A stretch of DNA of 64,000 bases from Vreelandella azerica (GCF_013112225.1 NZ_JABFHI010000003.1:372001-436000); one strand, 5' to 3'; counted from the first letter of the stretch, positions 42,385 through 54,756 are shown. The notes: generated by a model from the sequence alone, not told the origin. Numbers and translations are program-made.

Positions 42385-43401
42385 ATGCGTAAAATGTTTC
42401 TTTTATCGGCGCTTGCCTTTGCTGTTGCCGGTTGCGCAAATCACCAGGGAGTCCCGCAAGTACGTGATATCAGCGAGGTGAGGCGCCACCTGAATGCCGA
42501 TGGCCAGTACACGGTGGCGCAAGGCGATACCCTTTACGGTATTGCCTGGCAGCAAGGCCTGGATTACCGCGAGCTTGCAGCCCTCAACGATATTGAACCG
42601 CCCTATAACATCTACCCTGGCCAGCAGCTTGTGCTGCGTTCGTCGGGTGCTGAAGTCGACCGCGAAGTCACTCAGGTATCGCAATCGGCGCCCGTGGATG
42701 GCGAGGCAGGTGAATCCTCCGGCGCGGTGGCCACAGGTATTGGTGAAACGCCTGTACAGGTTGCCGCTAACGCTCAGGAGGTCGACTGGCTGTTGCCCGA
42801 TGAACCGACGTCCGAAGAGACAGCTCAGGATGATGAAGCGATCGGTGCGCAAGTCGAACCAGAGCCAGAGCCTACAGAGACTGAATCACAAGTAACGCAG
42901 TCAGACGCATCTGAAAGACGACAGCCAGATAGGCCAGAGACTCAGCCTGAAACCGAAACGCAGGTGAGTGCCCCTTCTACCCAGCAGGCGTCAGTGGATC
43001 GCAGTGAACGGACGTATACACCGGCAGAGAATATTGAATGGCAGTGGCCAGCAGATGGTGAAGTTGTTGGTACCTTTGGCGAAGGCGGAAGCATTACCGC
43101 TGGGATTGATATCGCAGGGCAAAAGGGGCAATCTGTAAAAGCAGCCGGGCCAGGGATTGTCGTGTATGCGGGTAGCGGTGTGCGAGGTTATGGCAACCTT
43201 ATTCTTATCAAGCACAATGACGAGTATCTGTCTGCGTACGCTCACAATGATACGCTGCGAGTGAAGGAAAATGATGTGATTGAAGGCGGTGAAGTCATTG
43301 CTACCATGGGAAATAGCAGCGCAGAAGAAGCAAGGCTGCATTTTGAAATCCGCAAGGACGGTCAGCCTGAAGACCCTTTGACGTATTTACCCGGGCGGTA
43401 A
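42385..43401 (+). CDS. nlpD: NlpD-like amidase activator lipoprotein
   Basis: NlpD activates the amidase AmiC at division. A lipobox (VAGC, Cys17) is followed by a LysM domain (YTVAQGDTLYGIAW ... YPGQQLVL, about 43-85), a long acidic Glu/Pro/Gln linker (about 90-215) and a degenerate LytM domain (GIDIAGQKGQSVKAAGPGIVVYAG, YGNLILIKHNDEYLSAYAHND, LHFEIRKDG). The catalytic zinc ligands of true LytM peptidases are missing, as in known NlpD. It is intact at 338 residues and lies directly upstream of rpoS; in E. coli the main rpoS promoter is inside nlpD. Confidence 0.93.
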   Translation: MRKMFLLSALAFAVAGCANHQGVPQVRDISEVRRHLNADGQYTVAQGDTLYGIAWQQGLDYRELAALNDIEPPYNIYPGQQLVLRSSGAEVDREVTQVSQSAPVDGEAGESSGAVATGIGETPVQVAANAQEVDWLLPDEPTSEETAQDDEAIGAQVEPEPEPTETESQVTQSDASERRQPDRPETQPETETQVSAPSTQQASVDRSERTYTPAENIEWQWPADGEVVGTFGEGGSITAGIDIAGQKGQSVKAAGPGIVVYAGSGVRGYGNLILIKHNDEYLSAYAHNDTLRVKENDVIEGGEVIATMGNSSAEEARLHFEIRKDGQPEDPLTYLPGR

Positions 43402-43592
43402 TCATTCTGTCAGCATTCCAGTGCATCATTCAGCTTCGGCCTTTCACACAGCACATAGCAAAGATAATTACTATAAAACCAGCTTCAAGCGTTCGTGCGT
43501 CAAGTAGAAATTTGCACCTTCGGGATATCAACGCTCATTTCTGTAATGATAAGCCCGATGGCATAAACAAGGTGAGATGATGGGGGAGAGCG

Positions 43593-44570
43593 ATGAGCAT
43601 GCTGGAACAGGATCTTCAGGACATAGACCTGAATGCTGTGGAAGAAGCCTTGGGTGAAGTAGACGACGAGGCGGTTGCTGCTGAAGAAGAAGCCTTCGAG
43701 AAAGCCTTGGGTCGAGAAGGTAAAGCACCTCGTCAGAGCCTGGATGCTACACAGATTTATCTTAACGAAATCGGCTTTTCGCCACTACTGACACCGGAAG
43801 AGGAAGTTTATTACGGCCGTCTGGCGCGCAAGGGAGATCCGCTTGGGCGTTCGCGGATGATCGAATCCAACCTGCGTCTGGTGGTCAAGATTGCTCGGCG
43901 CTATCTGAATCGTGGGTTAACTCTGTTGGACCTGATTGAAGAGGGTAATCTGGGGTTGATTCGGGCCGTCGAGAAGTTTGACCCGGAGCGCGGCTTTCGT
44001 TTCTCGACTTATGCCACCTGGTGGATTCGTCAGACCATTGAACGCGCTCTGATGAATCAGACGCGCACCATCCGCCTGCCCATTCATGTTGTCAAAGAGC
44101 TCAATATCTATTTACGCGCCGCCCGTGAGCTGACCCAGAAACTGGATCATGAGGCAACGCCGGAAGAAATTGCCGAACATCTGGATAAACCGGTAGAAAG
44201 CGTCAAGAAGATGTTGGGTCTCAACGAGCGGGTTTCCTCAGTGGACTACCCCATGGGCGGTGATAGCGATAAGCCCCTGCTGGATACGCTGACGGATGAT
44301 GAAGATCACGGGCCTGAAGCGCTACTGGTCGACGGAGATGTGAAAGCCCATGTTGATCATTGGCTCAGCGAGCTGAGTGAAAAGCAGTGTGAAGTAGTGG
44401 TTCGGCGTTTCGGACTGCGCGGCCATGAAGCCGCTACTCTTGAAGACGTCGGCGCGGAAATAGGTTTGACCCGTGAGCGTGTCCGTCAGATTCAGGTAGA
44501 AGCACTCAAGAAACTGCGCCGCTCGCTGGAAAAACAAGGGCTTTCGTTGGACGTTATTTTCGAAAGCTGA
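43593..44570 (+). CDS. rpoS: RNA polymerase sigma factor RpoS
   Basis: The stationary-phase/general stress sigma factor. Region 1.2 begins at [17 protein letters not shown]; region 2 has [16 protein letters not shown] and [20 protein letters not shown], then [15 protein letters not shown]; region 4 ends [21 protein letters not shown] very acidic N-terminus (about 10-40) fits a halophile. The ATG at 43593 follows GGGGGAG. It is intact at 325 residues. The 191 bases between nlpD and rpoS hold no gene; no clear promoter was recognised there. Confidence 0.96.
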   Translation: MSMLEQDLQDIDLNAVEEALGEVDDEAVAAEEEAFEKALGREGKAPRQSLDATQIYLNEIGFSPLLTPEEEVYYGRLARKGDPLGRSRMIESNLRLVVKIARRYLNRGLTLLDLIEEGNLGLIRAVEKFDPERGFRFSTYATWWIRQTIERALMNQTRTIRLPIHVVKELNIYLRAARELTQKLDHEATPEEIAEHLDKPVESVKKMLGLNERVSSVDYPMGGDSDKPLLDTLTDDEDHGPEALLVDGDVKAHVDHWLSELSEKQCEVVVRRFGLRGHEAATLEDVGAEIGLTRERVRQIQVEALKKLRRSLEKQGLSLDVIFES

Positions 44571-44629
44571 TTCTAGTTTAGTGGTTTTCACCCTGCTTGA
44601 TGCTTTTACTTGGTTTAAATGACTGTCTG

Positions 44630-44664
44630 CTACCCGCTGCCATGCGGGTAGTGGCGTGTATAAT
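44630..44664 (+). other. Hairpin and promoter-like box between rpoS and alr
   Basis: CTACCCGC / GCGGGTAG forms an 8-bp stem with loop TGCCAT (44630-44651), without a T-run. Seven bases later comes a perfect TATAAT (44659-44664). No good -35 box is at the right distance, so a promoter for alr is only possible. Confidence 0.35.
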
Positions 44665-44751
44665 GGCAGCAAGGGACAAGCCAGCGGCAGCAATAGTGCC
44701 TTGCCAAGCTTGCGATCCTGGCGTTGTCAAAACCCTGCTGTGAGAAAGCGT

Positions 44752-45869
44752 ATGCGCCCTTTAGTGGCTAAAATCGACCTTGACGCCTTGCGTCATAATT
44801 ACCGCTTGGCCTGTGAGTGCGCACCCCACAGCCAATCAGTTGCTGTGATCAAGGCGGACGCCTACGGCCATGGTGCGGTTGAATGCGCCCGTGCATTGGA
44901 AGGCCTGGCTCCGGCGCTTGCTGTGGCCTGTATTGAAGAGGCGCTCACCTTACGTCACGCAGGCATCCAAGCGCCGATTGTGCTGCTTGAAGGTATTTTT
45001 GAGGCTTCAGAGCTGGCGCTGGTGGATGAACATCGTCTGTGGATGGCGGTGCATACCGATTGGCAGTTGGAAGCACTGCTGGCGTTTACGCCGCGCCAGC
45101 CGATTCCTGTATGGCTGAAAGTTGATTCTGGCATGCATCGCTTGGGGTTCTCTCCTCAGCGCGCCGAGCAGGTATGGCAGGTGCTCTCACAGGCACCTCA
45201 GGTAACAGCACTGCATCTGATGAGCCATTTTGCTTCTGCAGATGCCGAGGATGCAGGCTATCTGCAGCAGCAGATGACGACCCTGCAGGCGCTGGCAGAG
45301 CGGCTGAATGCCCCCTGTGTCTGGCCAACTCGCCCGCTACCCTGGCCCATCCTGTTGCCCATGGTCGCTGGAACCGCCCAGGCGTCATGCTGTATGGCAG
45401 CGATCCACTGGAGATGCCAAACGCCATATCGCGCCAGCTAGCACCTGTGATGACATTGCGCTCTGAAGTAATGGCGATCCGTGAGCTGGAAGCCGGTGAG
45501 CCGGTGGGCTATGGCGGCCGCTGGCGAACGCCGGGGCGAGCGCGAATTGCCGTGGTCGCGGGTGGCTATGGCGATGGCTATGACCGTCATGCTGTGGATG
45601 GTACCCCAGTGCTGGTAGAGGGTCAGCCAGCCAGGATTGCAGGCAAGGTATCCATGGATATGTTAACCGTGGATATCACCCATTTGCCTGATACGCGCAT
45701 TGGCAGTGAAGTGGTGCTGTGGGGTCGGGCGGCCAATGGAGCGGTATTGCCGGTTGATGATGTCGCCCGCTACTGCGATACCATCAGCTATACGCTGCTG
45801 ACCGGTATCCTGCCGCGTGTGCCGCGTCGCTATCAGAGTGCTTCGTCGCCTTCACCCACTGTATTGTAA
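44752..45869 (+). CDS. alr: Alanine racemase (frameshifted)
   Basis: Alr makes D-alanine for peptidoglycan. The PLP lysine is in VAVIKADAYGHGAVE; KVDSGMHRLGF and, in the second half, VAGGYGDGYDRH and the KVSMDMLTVDIT block with the catalytic tyrosine region are seen. The frame is lost after LNAP; adding one base to the C5 run at 45311-45315 gives LCLANSPATLAHPVAHGRWNRPG and a protein of about 372 residues. The start is the ATG at 44752. lpxL follows immediately. Confidence 0.93.
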
Positions 45870-45875
45870 ACAGCC

Positions 45876-46790
45876 ATGGCCAAATCAGCTTTCCCGCGTG
45901 CGTATTTTCATCCCCGTTACTGGAGCACCTGGCTGGCGATAGCCGCCATGTATACGGCTGCCTGGCTGCCCTGGCCAGTGAAGATAGGCGGTGGGAAAGC
46001 CATTGGGCTATTGGCTTGGCGTTTGGCAAAACGTCGCCGACGGATTACCGAAACCAATATTGCCCTGTGCTTCCCTGACAAAACCACCGCTGAGCAGGCT
46101 CAACTGGTCAAGGATACGTTTATTGCTAACGGTATTGGTCTGGTCGAGACGGCCACGGCCTGGTGTCGGGATGCGGAAGATCTGCGTCATCGGGTGAGCC
46201 GGATTAACCAGGATCACCTTTCCAGGGCGCTGGCTCGCAATCAGGGCGCTCTGGTGATAGGTATCCACTTTTCGACGCTGGATCTGGGCGGTGCCCTGCA
46301 TTCACTGTTTTACTCAGCGGATGCGGTTTATCGGCCGCATAACAACCCGCTATTTAATCATTTCATGACGCAGGCACGCTCGCGTACCTTTGGCCGGACC
46401 ATCCACCGCCATGATCTGCGCGGCGTGGTGCGTCAACTTAAAGCCGGGCGTATCGTATGGTATTCGCCGGACCAGGATTTCGGGCGTAATGCCAGTGTGT
46501 TTGCGCCATTTTTTGGCAACCAGGCAGCAACCATCAAACTGACCGCCAAAATTGCCCGTATGACCGGCGCGCCAGTGGTGCCGATGATGTTCCACCGCAA
46601 CCCCGATAACCGCACCTATACCATCGAGTGGCTCCCCGCGCTGGAAAACTTCCCCAGCGGCGATCAAGTGGCCGATGCTACCCGCATCAATGCCATCATT
46701 GAGCAGGCCATTCGCAAACACCCCGAACAGTATCTCTGGCTGCACCGCCGCTTCAAGACCCGCCCAGAAGGCGAAGAGAAAATCTATTAG
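45876..46790 (+). CDS. lpxL: Lipid A lauroyl acyltransferase, LpxL/HtrB family
   Basis: LpxL-type enzymes add secondary acyl chains to Kdo2-lipid IVA at the inner membrane. An N-terminal membrane anchor (about 17-35) precedes the HxxxxD catalytic motif in GIHFSTLDLGG (about residue 130). VYRPHNNPLF, WYSPDQDFG and YLWLHRRFKTRP are family blocks. It is intact at 304 residues. Which acyl position it serves cannot be told from sequence. A strong terminator follows. Confidence 0.92.
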   Translation: MAKSAFPRAYFHPRYWSTWLAIAAMYTAAWLPWPVKIGGGKAIGLLAWRLAKRRRRITETNIALCFPDKTTAEQAQLVKDTFIANGIGLVETATAWCRDAEDLRHRVSRINQDHLSRALARNQGALVIGIHFSTLDLGGALHSLFYSADAVYRPHNNPLFNHFMTQARSRTFGRTIHRHDLRGVVRQLKAGRIVWYSPDQDFGRNASVFAPFFGNQAATIKLTAKIARMTGAPVVPMMFHRNPDNRTYTIEWLPALENFPSGDQVADATRINAIIEQAIRKHPEQYLWLHRRFKTRPEGEEKIY

Positions 46791-46837
46791 ACTGCATTGT
46801 TTGAACAGCTATTGACAGTACCACGATTGCCAACGCG

Positions 46838-46874
46838 AAAAGCCGGGCCGCCATATTTGGCGGCCCGGCTTTTT
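46838..46874. terminator. Strong bidirectional terminator between lpxL and speD
   Basis: A perfect 15-bp stem, AAAAGCCGGGCCGCC with GGCGGCCCGGCTTTT, closes a 6-base loop, with T and A tracts at the ends. It separates convergent lpxL and speD. Confidence 0.92.
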
Positions 46875-46903
46875 CAGGTCTTGATGTCGCTATAAGGCAG
46901 GCG

Positions 46904-47698
46904 CTAGGACATGTTACGGGAATAGAAAATTTCCAACATTTCCTTGCGCAGGCGGCTTTCGATATCGCGGGCTTCCTCGAAAGTGATATCGCGCCGTGAG
47001 GTGCCGAACAGGTAATTATCCAGGTCGAAATCCTTGAGCAGCATCTTGGTGTGGAACATGTTTTCCTGATACACATTCACATCAATCATCTGGTAGGCCT
47101 CTTTGGTATCGTTGGCCAGATAATCCTGAATTGAGGTGATCTCGTGGTCGATAAACAGCTTTTTGCCGTCTACATCCCGGGTAAAACCGCGCACCCGATA
47201 ATCCATGGTGACAATATCGGAATCAAAGCTGTGAATCAGGTAATTCAGGGCTTTTAGCGGGCTGATATGGCCGCAGGTGGAAACATCAATATCCAGGCGG
47301 AACGTGCTGATGCCGTTGTCCGGGTGGGATTCTGGGTAGCTATGCACTGTGACATGGCTTTTATCCAGGTGTCCGACCACGGTTTCCGGCAGTGGTCCCG
47401 GGCCGGGCTCAATCTGCTCCAGGGCCGATTCTTCCAGTTCATGCTCTGCAATCAGAATGGTGACGCTGGCACCGTGGGGCTCATAGTCCTGACGGGCGAT
47501 ATTCAGCACATGAGCACCAATGATATTGGTCACATCCTTGAGAATCTGAGTCAGGCGTTCAGCGTTATATAGCTCATCGATATAATCGATATAAGCAGAC
47601 CGCTGTTCTTCGGTCTTGGCATAACAGATGTCGTAGATATTAAAGCTCAAAGAGCTTGTCAGGTTGTTAAACCCGTGGAGTCGGAGATTATCTGACAT
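46904..47698 (-). CDS. speD: S-adenosylmethionine decarboxylase proenzyme
   Basis: SpeD supplies decarboxylated SAM for spermidine synthesis. It is made as a proenzyme that cleaves itself before a serine, which becomes the pyruvoyl cofactor; the site Lys113-Ser114-His115 is in [13 protein letters not shown]. The 264-residue length and the N-terminal domain match the E. coli class-1A form. The spermidine synthase partner speE is not adjacent. The 161 bases upstream, to the OsmC-like gene, contain nothing I recognise. Confidence 0.95.
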   Translation of the reverse strand: MSDNLRLHGFNNLTSSLSFNIYDICYAKTEEQRSAYIDYIDELYNAERLTQILKDVTNIIGAHVLNIARQDYEPHGASVTILIAEHELEESALEQIEPGPGPLPETVVGHLDKSHVTVHSYPESHPDNGISTFRLDIDVSTCGHISPLKALNYLIHSFDSDIVTMDYRVRGFTRDVDGKKLFIDHEITSIQDYLANDTKEAYQMIDVNVYQENMFHTKMLLKDFDLDNYLFGTSRRDITFEEARDIESRLRKEMLEIFYSRNMS

Positions 47699-47859
47699 GT
47701 CCGAGCCTCCTTATGGCGGATGAAGACACCCCGACGAGCCAGCGCCGGAACCGGTTCACTTGTTGTGCGGTTAAACGCCGTTAAACACAAGCGCGCGTAT
47801 TATGCCCAGCTGAACGCCATGATGCACCCAGCGAGCCAATATTTTGCGTTGGAAACTTG

Positions 47860-48279
47860 TCAGGCGGCGACGATTTCAAAGGAATGCGTGATATCAACGC
47901 CCCCGTTGACCAGCATGATAGAGGCACTGCAGTATTTTTCGGCAGAAAGTTCAACCGCGCGCTGTACCTGTTTTTCCTTGAGGTTGCGGCCAGAGACCAC
48001 GAAATGCACGTGGATACGAGTGAAGACCGACGGTGTGCTGTCGGCACGTTCGGCTTCCAGCTGGGCAACGCAATCGGTGACATCAGCCCGAGCTTTGTCG
48101 AGAATGTTGAGCACATCAAAGGCGGTGCAGCTGCCCATGCCCATCAGCAGCATTTCCATCGGGCGCGGGCCGGTGTTGCGGCCACCGTGTTCGGGTGGGC
48201 CGTCAACCACCACGCTGTGTCCGCTGCCGGATTCAGCGACAAACTGGCGGCCATCTGTCCATTTAACTTGTGCTTTCAC
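47860..48279 (-). CDS. OsmC-family protein, YhfA-like
   Basis: OsmC/Ohr-fold proteins reduce organic peroxides with a pair of cysteines. Here the two cysteines are in MGMGSCTAFDVLNIL (about residue 51) and AEKYCSASIMLV (about 117), the arrangement of the YhfA branch, whose substrate is unclear. It is intact at 139 residues. It starts 3 bases after the murU stop on the same strand, so probably belongs to the amgK-murU transcript. Confidence 0.87.
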   Translation of the reverse strand: MKAQVKWTDGRQFVAESGSGHSVVVDGPPEHGGRNTGPRPMEMLLMGMGSCTAFDVLNILDKARADVTDCVAQLEAERADSTPSVFTRIHVHFVVSGRNLKEKQVQRAVELSAEKYCSASIMLVNGGVDITHSFEIVAA

Positions 48280-48282
48280 GTG

Positions 48283-50020
<1,738 letters not shown>

Positions 50021-50090
50021 GCAAGCTCCTGGCTGGTCGGGCATTATGCTAGCTGTATAATACCGATTCTCGATGCCAAGGATAATGATT

Positions 50091-52532
50091 ATGGGCCAGC
50101 GAATTTTGCGCGCTATACCAATGACGTTTGCAGGGGGCCTGTTGGCTGTTACTGCAACGACAGCGGTTGCCCAGTCGGTAGAGGGCGCACGCCTGGACTG
50201 GCAGCCCTGGGCCGAGGAAGAAGCGCGCCGCCAGGTATGCCGTGGGCGTTATGTCATGCCCGGCTATCGGCTGCCCGCCGGCAGCGACGTGCGTGAAATC
50301 GGGATTGAAACGGATGCATCAGACTATGCCGCCGATGGCGAGGCCATGCTACGAGGAGACGTAGTACTGCGCCAGGGGGATAGAGAGCTGCAGGCGGAAA
50401 GGCTGTTCGTACCCGCCAATCGCGAACGGGTTGAGGCTCAGGGTGATTTTGAGTTGCGCGATGGTCAGGCGCTGCTGCGCGGGGAAGAAGCGACCCTGTA
50501 TCTAGAGCAGGATCGCGGCTCGATTGAAGACAGTGAGTATGTTCTTTATGAGCAGCGCGTACGCGGTGAAGCCCGCCGGTTGGAACAATTAGGTGAACAA
50601 TTGTATCGCCTGAGGGAGGCCAGCTTTACCACTTGTGAACCCGGACAGGATAGCTGGCAGCTGGTCAGCAGTGATATCCGCCTTAACCAGTCGGAAGGGT
50701 TTGGGGTTGCCCGCCATGCGCGGCTGGAGATTAAGGGGGTGCCAGTGTTCTACTGGCCCTGGTTGCGCTTCCCAATTGATGACCGACGTCAGACGGGTTT
50801 GCTATCGCCATCGGTCAGTTTTTCCAGTGAGCAACTGGATTATACACAGCCGTTTTACTGGAATATCGCGCCCAATCAGGATGCCACCATTACCCCACGC
50901 TGGCTGAGCGATCGTGGGCTGCTGCTGGGTGGCCAATACCGCTACCTGACCGAGCACTACGGTAGCGGCACTCTGGAAGGCGCCTGGCTGAACAGCGATG
51001 ACGGTGGCTCCGGGGGCGATGCCAACCGCTATGAAGGGCAGGACCGCTGGTATCTGGATGTGCAGCATACGGGCAGTATCAATGCTGCCAGTGACTATCA
51101 GCTGCGCTACGGTGGGGCCAGTGATGGGCGTTATTTTAACGATTTCAGTGATAACTTCGGTTCCAGCGAACGTTCCGGCATGGAGCGCCTGGCCCAGGTG
51201 GACTACCAGGGCGAGCGCTGGCGGCTGGATGCTCGCATGCAAGGCTATCAACGCCTGGATGACCCGCTTAGTGACAGCGACAAACCCTTCTACCGCCTGC
51301 CTAGCCTGACCGCAGCGGCTCGCTGGATTCGAGATAATGGCCTGTATGCAGAGTGGAACAGTAATGCCACCTACTTCTGGCGGGATGTGGATCAGCGTCA
51401 GGTGCCAATTCGTGAAGCAGCCAATGGAAGCCGGGTGCACTTGGCGCCTGCCTTGGGCTGGCGCTATGAAAAGCCCTGGGGCTATCTGGCACCCCGCGCT
51501 GAGCTTTGGCACACCGCCTATGCGTTGGATTACGGCAATCGCCAGACCAGCCGGGATACATCGCCTGACCGCAGTGTGGCAATCACTTCAGTTGATGCTG
51601 GCTTGAAATTTGAGCGTGAACTGGTTCTCGGCGGGCGTGATTACCGTCAGACTTTGGAGCCGCGCGTCAACTATGCTTTTGTGCCGCGAACGGATCAGGT
51701 CGATCTGCCAGAGTTCGACAGCCGTGAGCGGGCATTTTCGTGGGATCAGCTGTGGTCGCCCAAGCGCTTCTCTGGCAGCGACCGGGTGGGGGACCTTAAT
51801 CGTCTGTCGCTCGGGTTTGAATCCCGCCTGATCGAGGATGACAACAGCCAGGAGCACTTGAGCGTCGGCGTTGGCCAGAGCCTGTATTTTTCTGACCGAC
51901 GTGTGGGTATCGATGGCGATGATCAGTCGTTGCCACAGCAGGCAGACGTCAATCCTGATGTTAACCCGGAGCGCTTTTATCAGGCCACTCGAGACCGCTC
52001 ACCCCTGGTATCCCGGCTTGAATGGCAGCTTAACCCACGCTGGAGCACATCGGCTGAATGGCTTTATGATGATCAACGTGAACTCACTGAGCGCACAGGC
52101 GTCGATATTGCATACCGGCATTCCCGTGGCCATGTAGTAAACCTGGGCTATCGCTGGGAAATTGAAGGCTTCGACCCGGCGCTGGACCTGGTGGACGATA
52201 ATTTCCGTGCCTACAACCGCGAAGAGTGGGATATCTCCTTTGCCTGGAAGGCCAGCCCCAGCCTTGATCTGATTGGCCGCTACCTGCACGATCAAACCAA
52301 TGACCGAGCGCTGGAAAAGCTTGCCGGCGTACAGTGGAATGACTGCTGCTATGGCCTGCAACTGGTCTGGCGTCAGTGGGTAGACGATAACGACACGGCA
52401 CGGGTTGCCGATGACTTTAACGACCGTGGCCTGTTCCTGCGCTTTGTACTTCACGGCCTGGGCGGCGTCGGGCAAGACGCTGACAGCTACTTCGAACGCA
52501 CTATTCCTGGCTATCGCCCCTCGGCGCTTTAA
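50091..52532 (+). CDS. lptD: LPS-assembly protein LptD
   Basis: LptD is the outer-membrane beta-barrel that, with LptE, inserts lipopolysaccharide. A signal peptide (ends ATTAVAQS) is followed by the OstA-like periplasmic domain (MLRGDVVLRQGDRELQAERL) and a large barrel rich in aromatic strands. The disulfide cysteines fit the known pattern: one near the N-terminus (QVCRGRY), one in TTCEPGQ and a Cys-Cys pair in NDCCYGLQL. I chose the ATG at 50091, 8 bases after AAGGA; 50073 and 50085 are alternatives. It is intact, about 813 residues. Confidence 0.95.
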   Translation: MGQRILRAIPMTFAGGLLAVTATTAVAQSVEGARLDWQPWAEEEARRQVCRGRYVMPGYRLPAGSDVREIGIETDASDYAADGEAMLRGDVVLRQGDRELQAERLFVPANRERVEAQGDFELRDGQALLRGEEATLYLEQDRGSIEDSEYVLYEQRVRGEARRLEQLGEQLYRLREASFTTCEPGQDSWQLVSSDIRLNQSEGFGVARHARLEIKGVPVFYWPWLRFPIDDRRQTGLLSPSVSFSSEQLDYTQPFYWNIAPNQDATITPRWLSDRGLLLGGQYRYLTEHYGSGTLEGAWLNSDDGGSGGDANRYEGQDRWYLDVQHTGSINAASDYQLRYGGASDGRYFNDFSDNFGSSERSGMERLAQVDYQGERWRLDARMQGYQRLDDPLSDSDKPFYRLPSLTAAARWIRDNGLYAEWNSNATYFWRDVDQRQVPIREAANGSRVHLAPALGWRYEKPWGYLAPRAELWHTAYALDYGNRQTSRDTSPDRSVAITSVDAGLKFERELVLGGRDYRQTLEPRVNYAFVPRTDQVDLPEFDSRERAFSWDQLWSPKRFSGSDRVGDLNRLSLGFESRLIEDDNSQEHLSVGVGQSLYFSDRRVGIDGDDQSLPQQADVNPDVNPERFYQATRDRSPLVSRLEWQLNPRWSTSAEWLYDDQRELTERTGVDIAYRHSRGHVVNLGYRWEIEGFDPALDLVDDNFRAYNREEWDISFAWKASPSLDLIGRYLHDQTNDRALEKLAGVQWNDCCYGLQLVWRQWVDDNDTARVADDFNDRGLFLRFVLHGLGGVGQDADSYFERTIPGYRPSAL

Positions 52533-52563
52533 CCGTTCAGGACTCAAGAAAGAGACCGTTTAA

Positions 52564-53622
52564 ATGATCCACAATGCTAATACGCCAACATCCACTCATC
52601 CTTTGAACAGCCCCCATGGCAAGCGCCTGCTGCGCCAGGCGAAACACCTTGCCTGGGGCAGTGCACTATCGCTGCTGGTAGGGGCGGGCACCCTGGTGGT
52701 GTCTTCCAGCGTGGCGGCCCAGTCGTTTTCAGGCGGTGAACGCCAAATGCTTGATCGCGTTGTGGCGGTGGTGAACGACGGTGCCATCATGCGCAGTGAT
52801 CTGGACAGGCGCCTGGACCAAGTGATCAGCCAGATCAGCGCTCAGGGTGAAGACGCCCCCAGCCGCCGTCAGTTAGAGCAGCAGGTGCTGGAGCAGATGA
52901 TACTTGAAGAAATCCAGCTGCAAATGGCGCGTAATGTCAATCTGAGTATTGATGACACCGAGCTTAACCGCCAAATGCGCAACATTGCTGAATCCAATGG
53001 CATGACGCTGCAGGCGTTTGCCGAACGACTGGAAGCGGACGGCACCAGCCTTGCTCAGGTGCGCGAGGAAATCCGCCGCGAGATGCTCACCCGCCAGGTA
53101 CAGCAGCGCCAGGTCGGGCAGCGAGTATCGGTCAGCAACCGTGATGTCGAACGCTTCCTTGAAGAGCAGGGAGGCGATGTCAATCTAGCCGAGACCCGGG
53201 CGCGCCATATTCTGGTCGGGGTGGGCTCTGGGCGCAGTGAAGCTCAGGCGCAAACCTTGATCGAGCAGGCCATGACACGCCTGGAGCAGGGTGAATCCTT
53301 TGCCACTGTGGCGCGTGAAATGAGCGACGATCAGGGGAGCGCGGTCAATGGCGGTGATCTTGGCTGGTTAAGCCTCGGGCAGACAGTGCCCGAGTTTGAT
53401 AACGCCATGAACGAACTGGAAGTGGGTCAGGTCTCCTCTCCGGTGCGTTCGCAGTTTGGCTATCATATTATTGAAGTGCTGGATCGTCGGCGTTCGTCGG
53501 CCAGTAATGAAAATGTGCGTGAACAGGTTCGTCAGGCGATTTTCCAGCGCCGTGCCAACCAGGAAGTGGACACCTGGAAGCGTGAAATCCGTGAACAGGC
53601 CTTTGTGGAAAAGCGGCTCTGA
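52564..53622 (+). CDS. surA: Periplasmic chaperone SurA with a single parvulin domain
   Basis: SurA escorts outer-membrane proteins to BAM. A signal segment (about 30-52) is followed by the N-terminal chaperone domain (LDRVVAVVNDGAIMRSDLD and the helical block to about 190), one parvulin peptidyl-prolyl isomerase domain at about 211-309 (ETRARHILV ... GGDLGWL ... FGYHIIEVLD) and the C-terminal helix. E. coli SurA (428 residues) has two parvulin domains; this 352-residue protein has one. It lies between lptD and pdxA, the usual order. Confidence 0.93.
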   Translation: MIHNANTPTSTHPLNSPHGKRLLRQAKHLAWGSALSLLVGAGTLVVSSSVAAQSFSGGERQMLDRVVAVVNDGAIMRSDLDRRLDQVISQISAQGEDAPSRRQLEQQVLEQMILEEIQLQMARNVNLSIDDTELNRQMRNIAESNGMTLQAFAERLEADGTSLAQVREEIRREMLTRQVQQRQVGQRVSVSNRDVERFLEEQGGDVNLAETRARHILVGVGSGRSEAQAQTLIEQAMTRLEQGESFATVAREMSDDQGSAVNGGDLGWLSLGQTVPEFDNAMNELEVGQVSSPVRSQFGYHIIEVLDRRRSSASNENVREQVRQAIFQRRANQEVDTWKREIREQAFVEKRL

Positions 53623-54700
53623 TGGTGGGTCAAGCGACTTCTTCAACCTTGTTGCCGGTAGCAATTACCAGCGGTGAGCCAGCAGGCATCGGCCCTGAAC
53701 TGGTACTGATGCTAGCGGCCTACAACCAGCTGCCGAGTAACTGCGTGGTGATTGGTGATTGCGATTTACTCGCCGCTCGGGCTGACGCGCTAGGGTTAGC
53801 CGTCACGCTGATGGCTTGCCAACCTGGAGACCCAGTGCCAGAAGGCGATCGCGTACTGGCCGTCTGGCACTGTGCCCTGAGAGCACCCTGCCAGCCTGGG
53901 GTGCTGGACGCCGCCAATGCTGGCTATGTGATAGATACCCTGCAGTTCGCCGTAGATGCCTGCCGTAACGGCCACGCAGCAGCCATGACCACCGCACCGC
54001 TGCATAAGGGTGTGATCATTGAGGGGGCTACACGGACTTTACTGGCCACACCGAATGGTTGCGCGATGCCTGTGAGGTAGAAGAAGTGGTAATGCTACTG
54101 GCCACCGACGATGCCCTGCATACCCGCGCTAGCGATTGGCAACATGATGGCAGTCTGCGGGTAGCGCTGGTGACCACTCACTTACCGCTGCGAGCGGTGG
54201 CCGATGCTATCAGCGCCGAACGCATCCTCCGGGTCAGCCGTATTCTGGCCGACGACCTGACCCGCCAGTTCGGTATTGCGGCGCCCAGAATCGCGGTGTG
54301 TGGCCTGAACCCCCATGCCGGTGAGGATGGCCACTTAGGCCGCGAAGAGCTGGATATCATTATTCCTACCCTGGCGACACTCCAGGCAGAAGGGCTGGAT
54401 GTGCGCGGGCCCTTTCCGGCCGATACGCTGTTTACTCCGCGCCACCTGGCCGAGGTCGATGCGGTGCTGGCCATGTATCATGATCAGGGTCTGGCCGTGC
54501 TGAAATATGCAGGCTTTGGCAATGCGGCCAATATCACCCTGGGCCTGCCGATGGTGCGTACCTCGGTGGATCACGGTACGGCGCTTGATCTGGCCGGGCA
54601 AGGTAGGGCATCACCGGATAGCCTGAAAGTGGCCATTCGTCTGGCCCGCCAGCTGGCGGATACCCAGTCCGCCAGTCTACATGCATCGCCACCTTCCTGA
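53622..54700 (+). CDS. pdxA: 4-hydroxythreonine-4-phosphate dehydrogenase PdxA (frameshifted)
   Basis: PdxA oxidises 4-phosphohydroxy-L-threonine in vitamin B6 synthesis. The N-terminus [16 protein letters not shown] and [10 protein letters not shown] are diagnostic; the second half has [16 protein letters not shown] and the metal ligands around MYHDQGL. The frame breaks in IIEGA; adding one base to the G5 run at 54023-54027 gives [19 protein letters not shown]. The repaired length is about 359. Its start overlaps the surA stop. Confidence 0.94.
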
Positions 54701-54756
54701 CGCTAAAATGCTCTCCGGCTTCGCTTTAACATGATCAACCCCTGGAAAACTGTTTA

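Noticed and set aside
50802-51512. A 236-codon open frame on the minus strand opposite lptD
   Set aside because: Entirely inside lptD, no family resemblance, no ribosome site; typical of GC-rich antisense frames.
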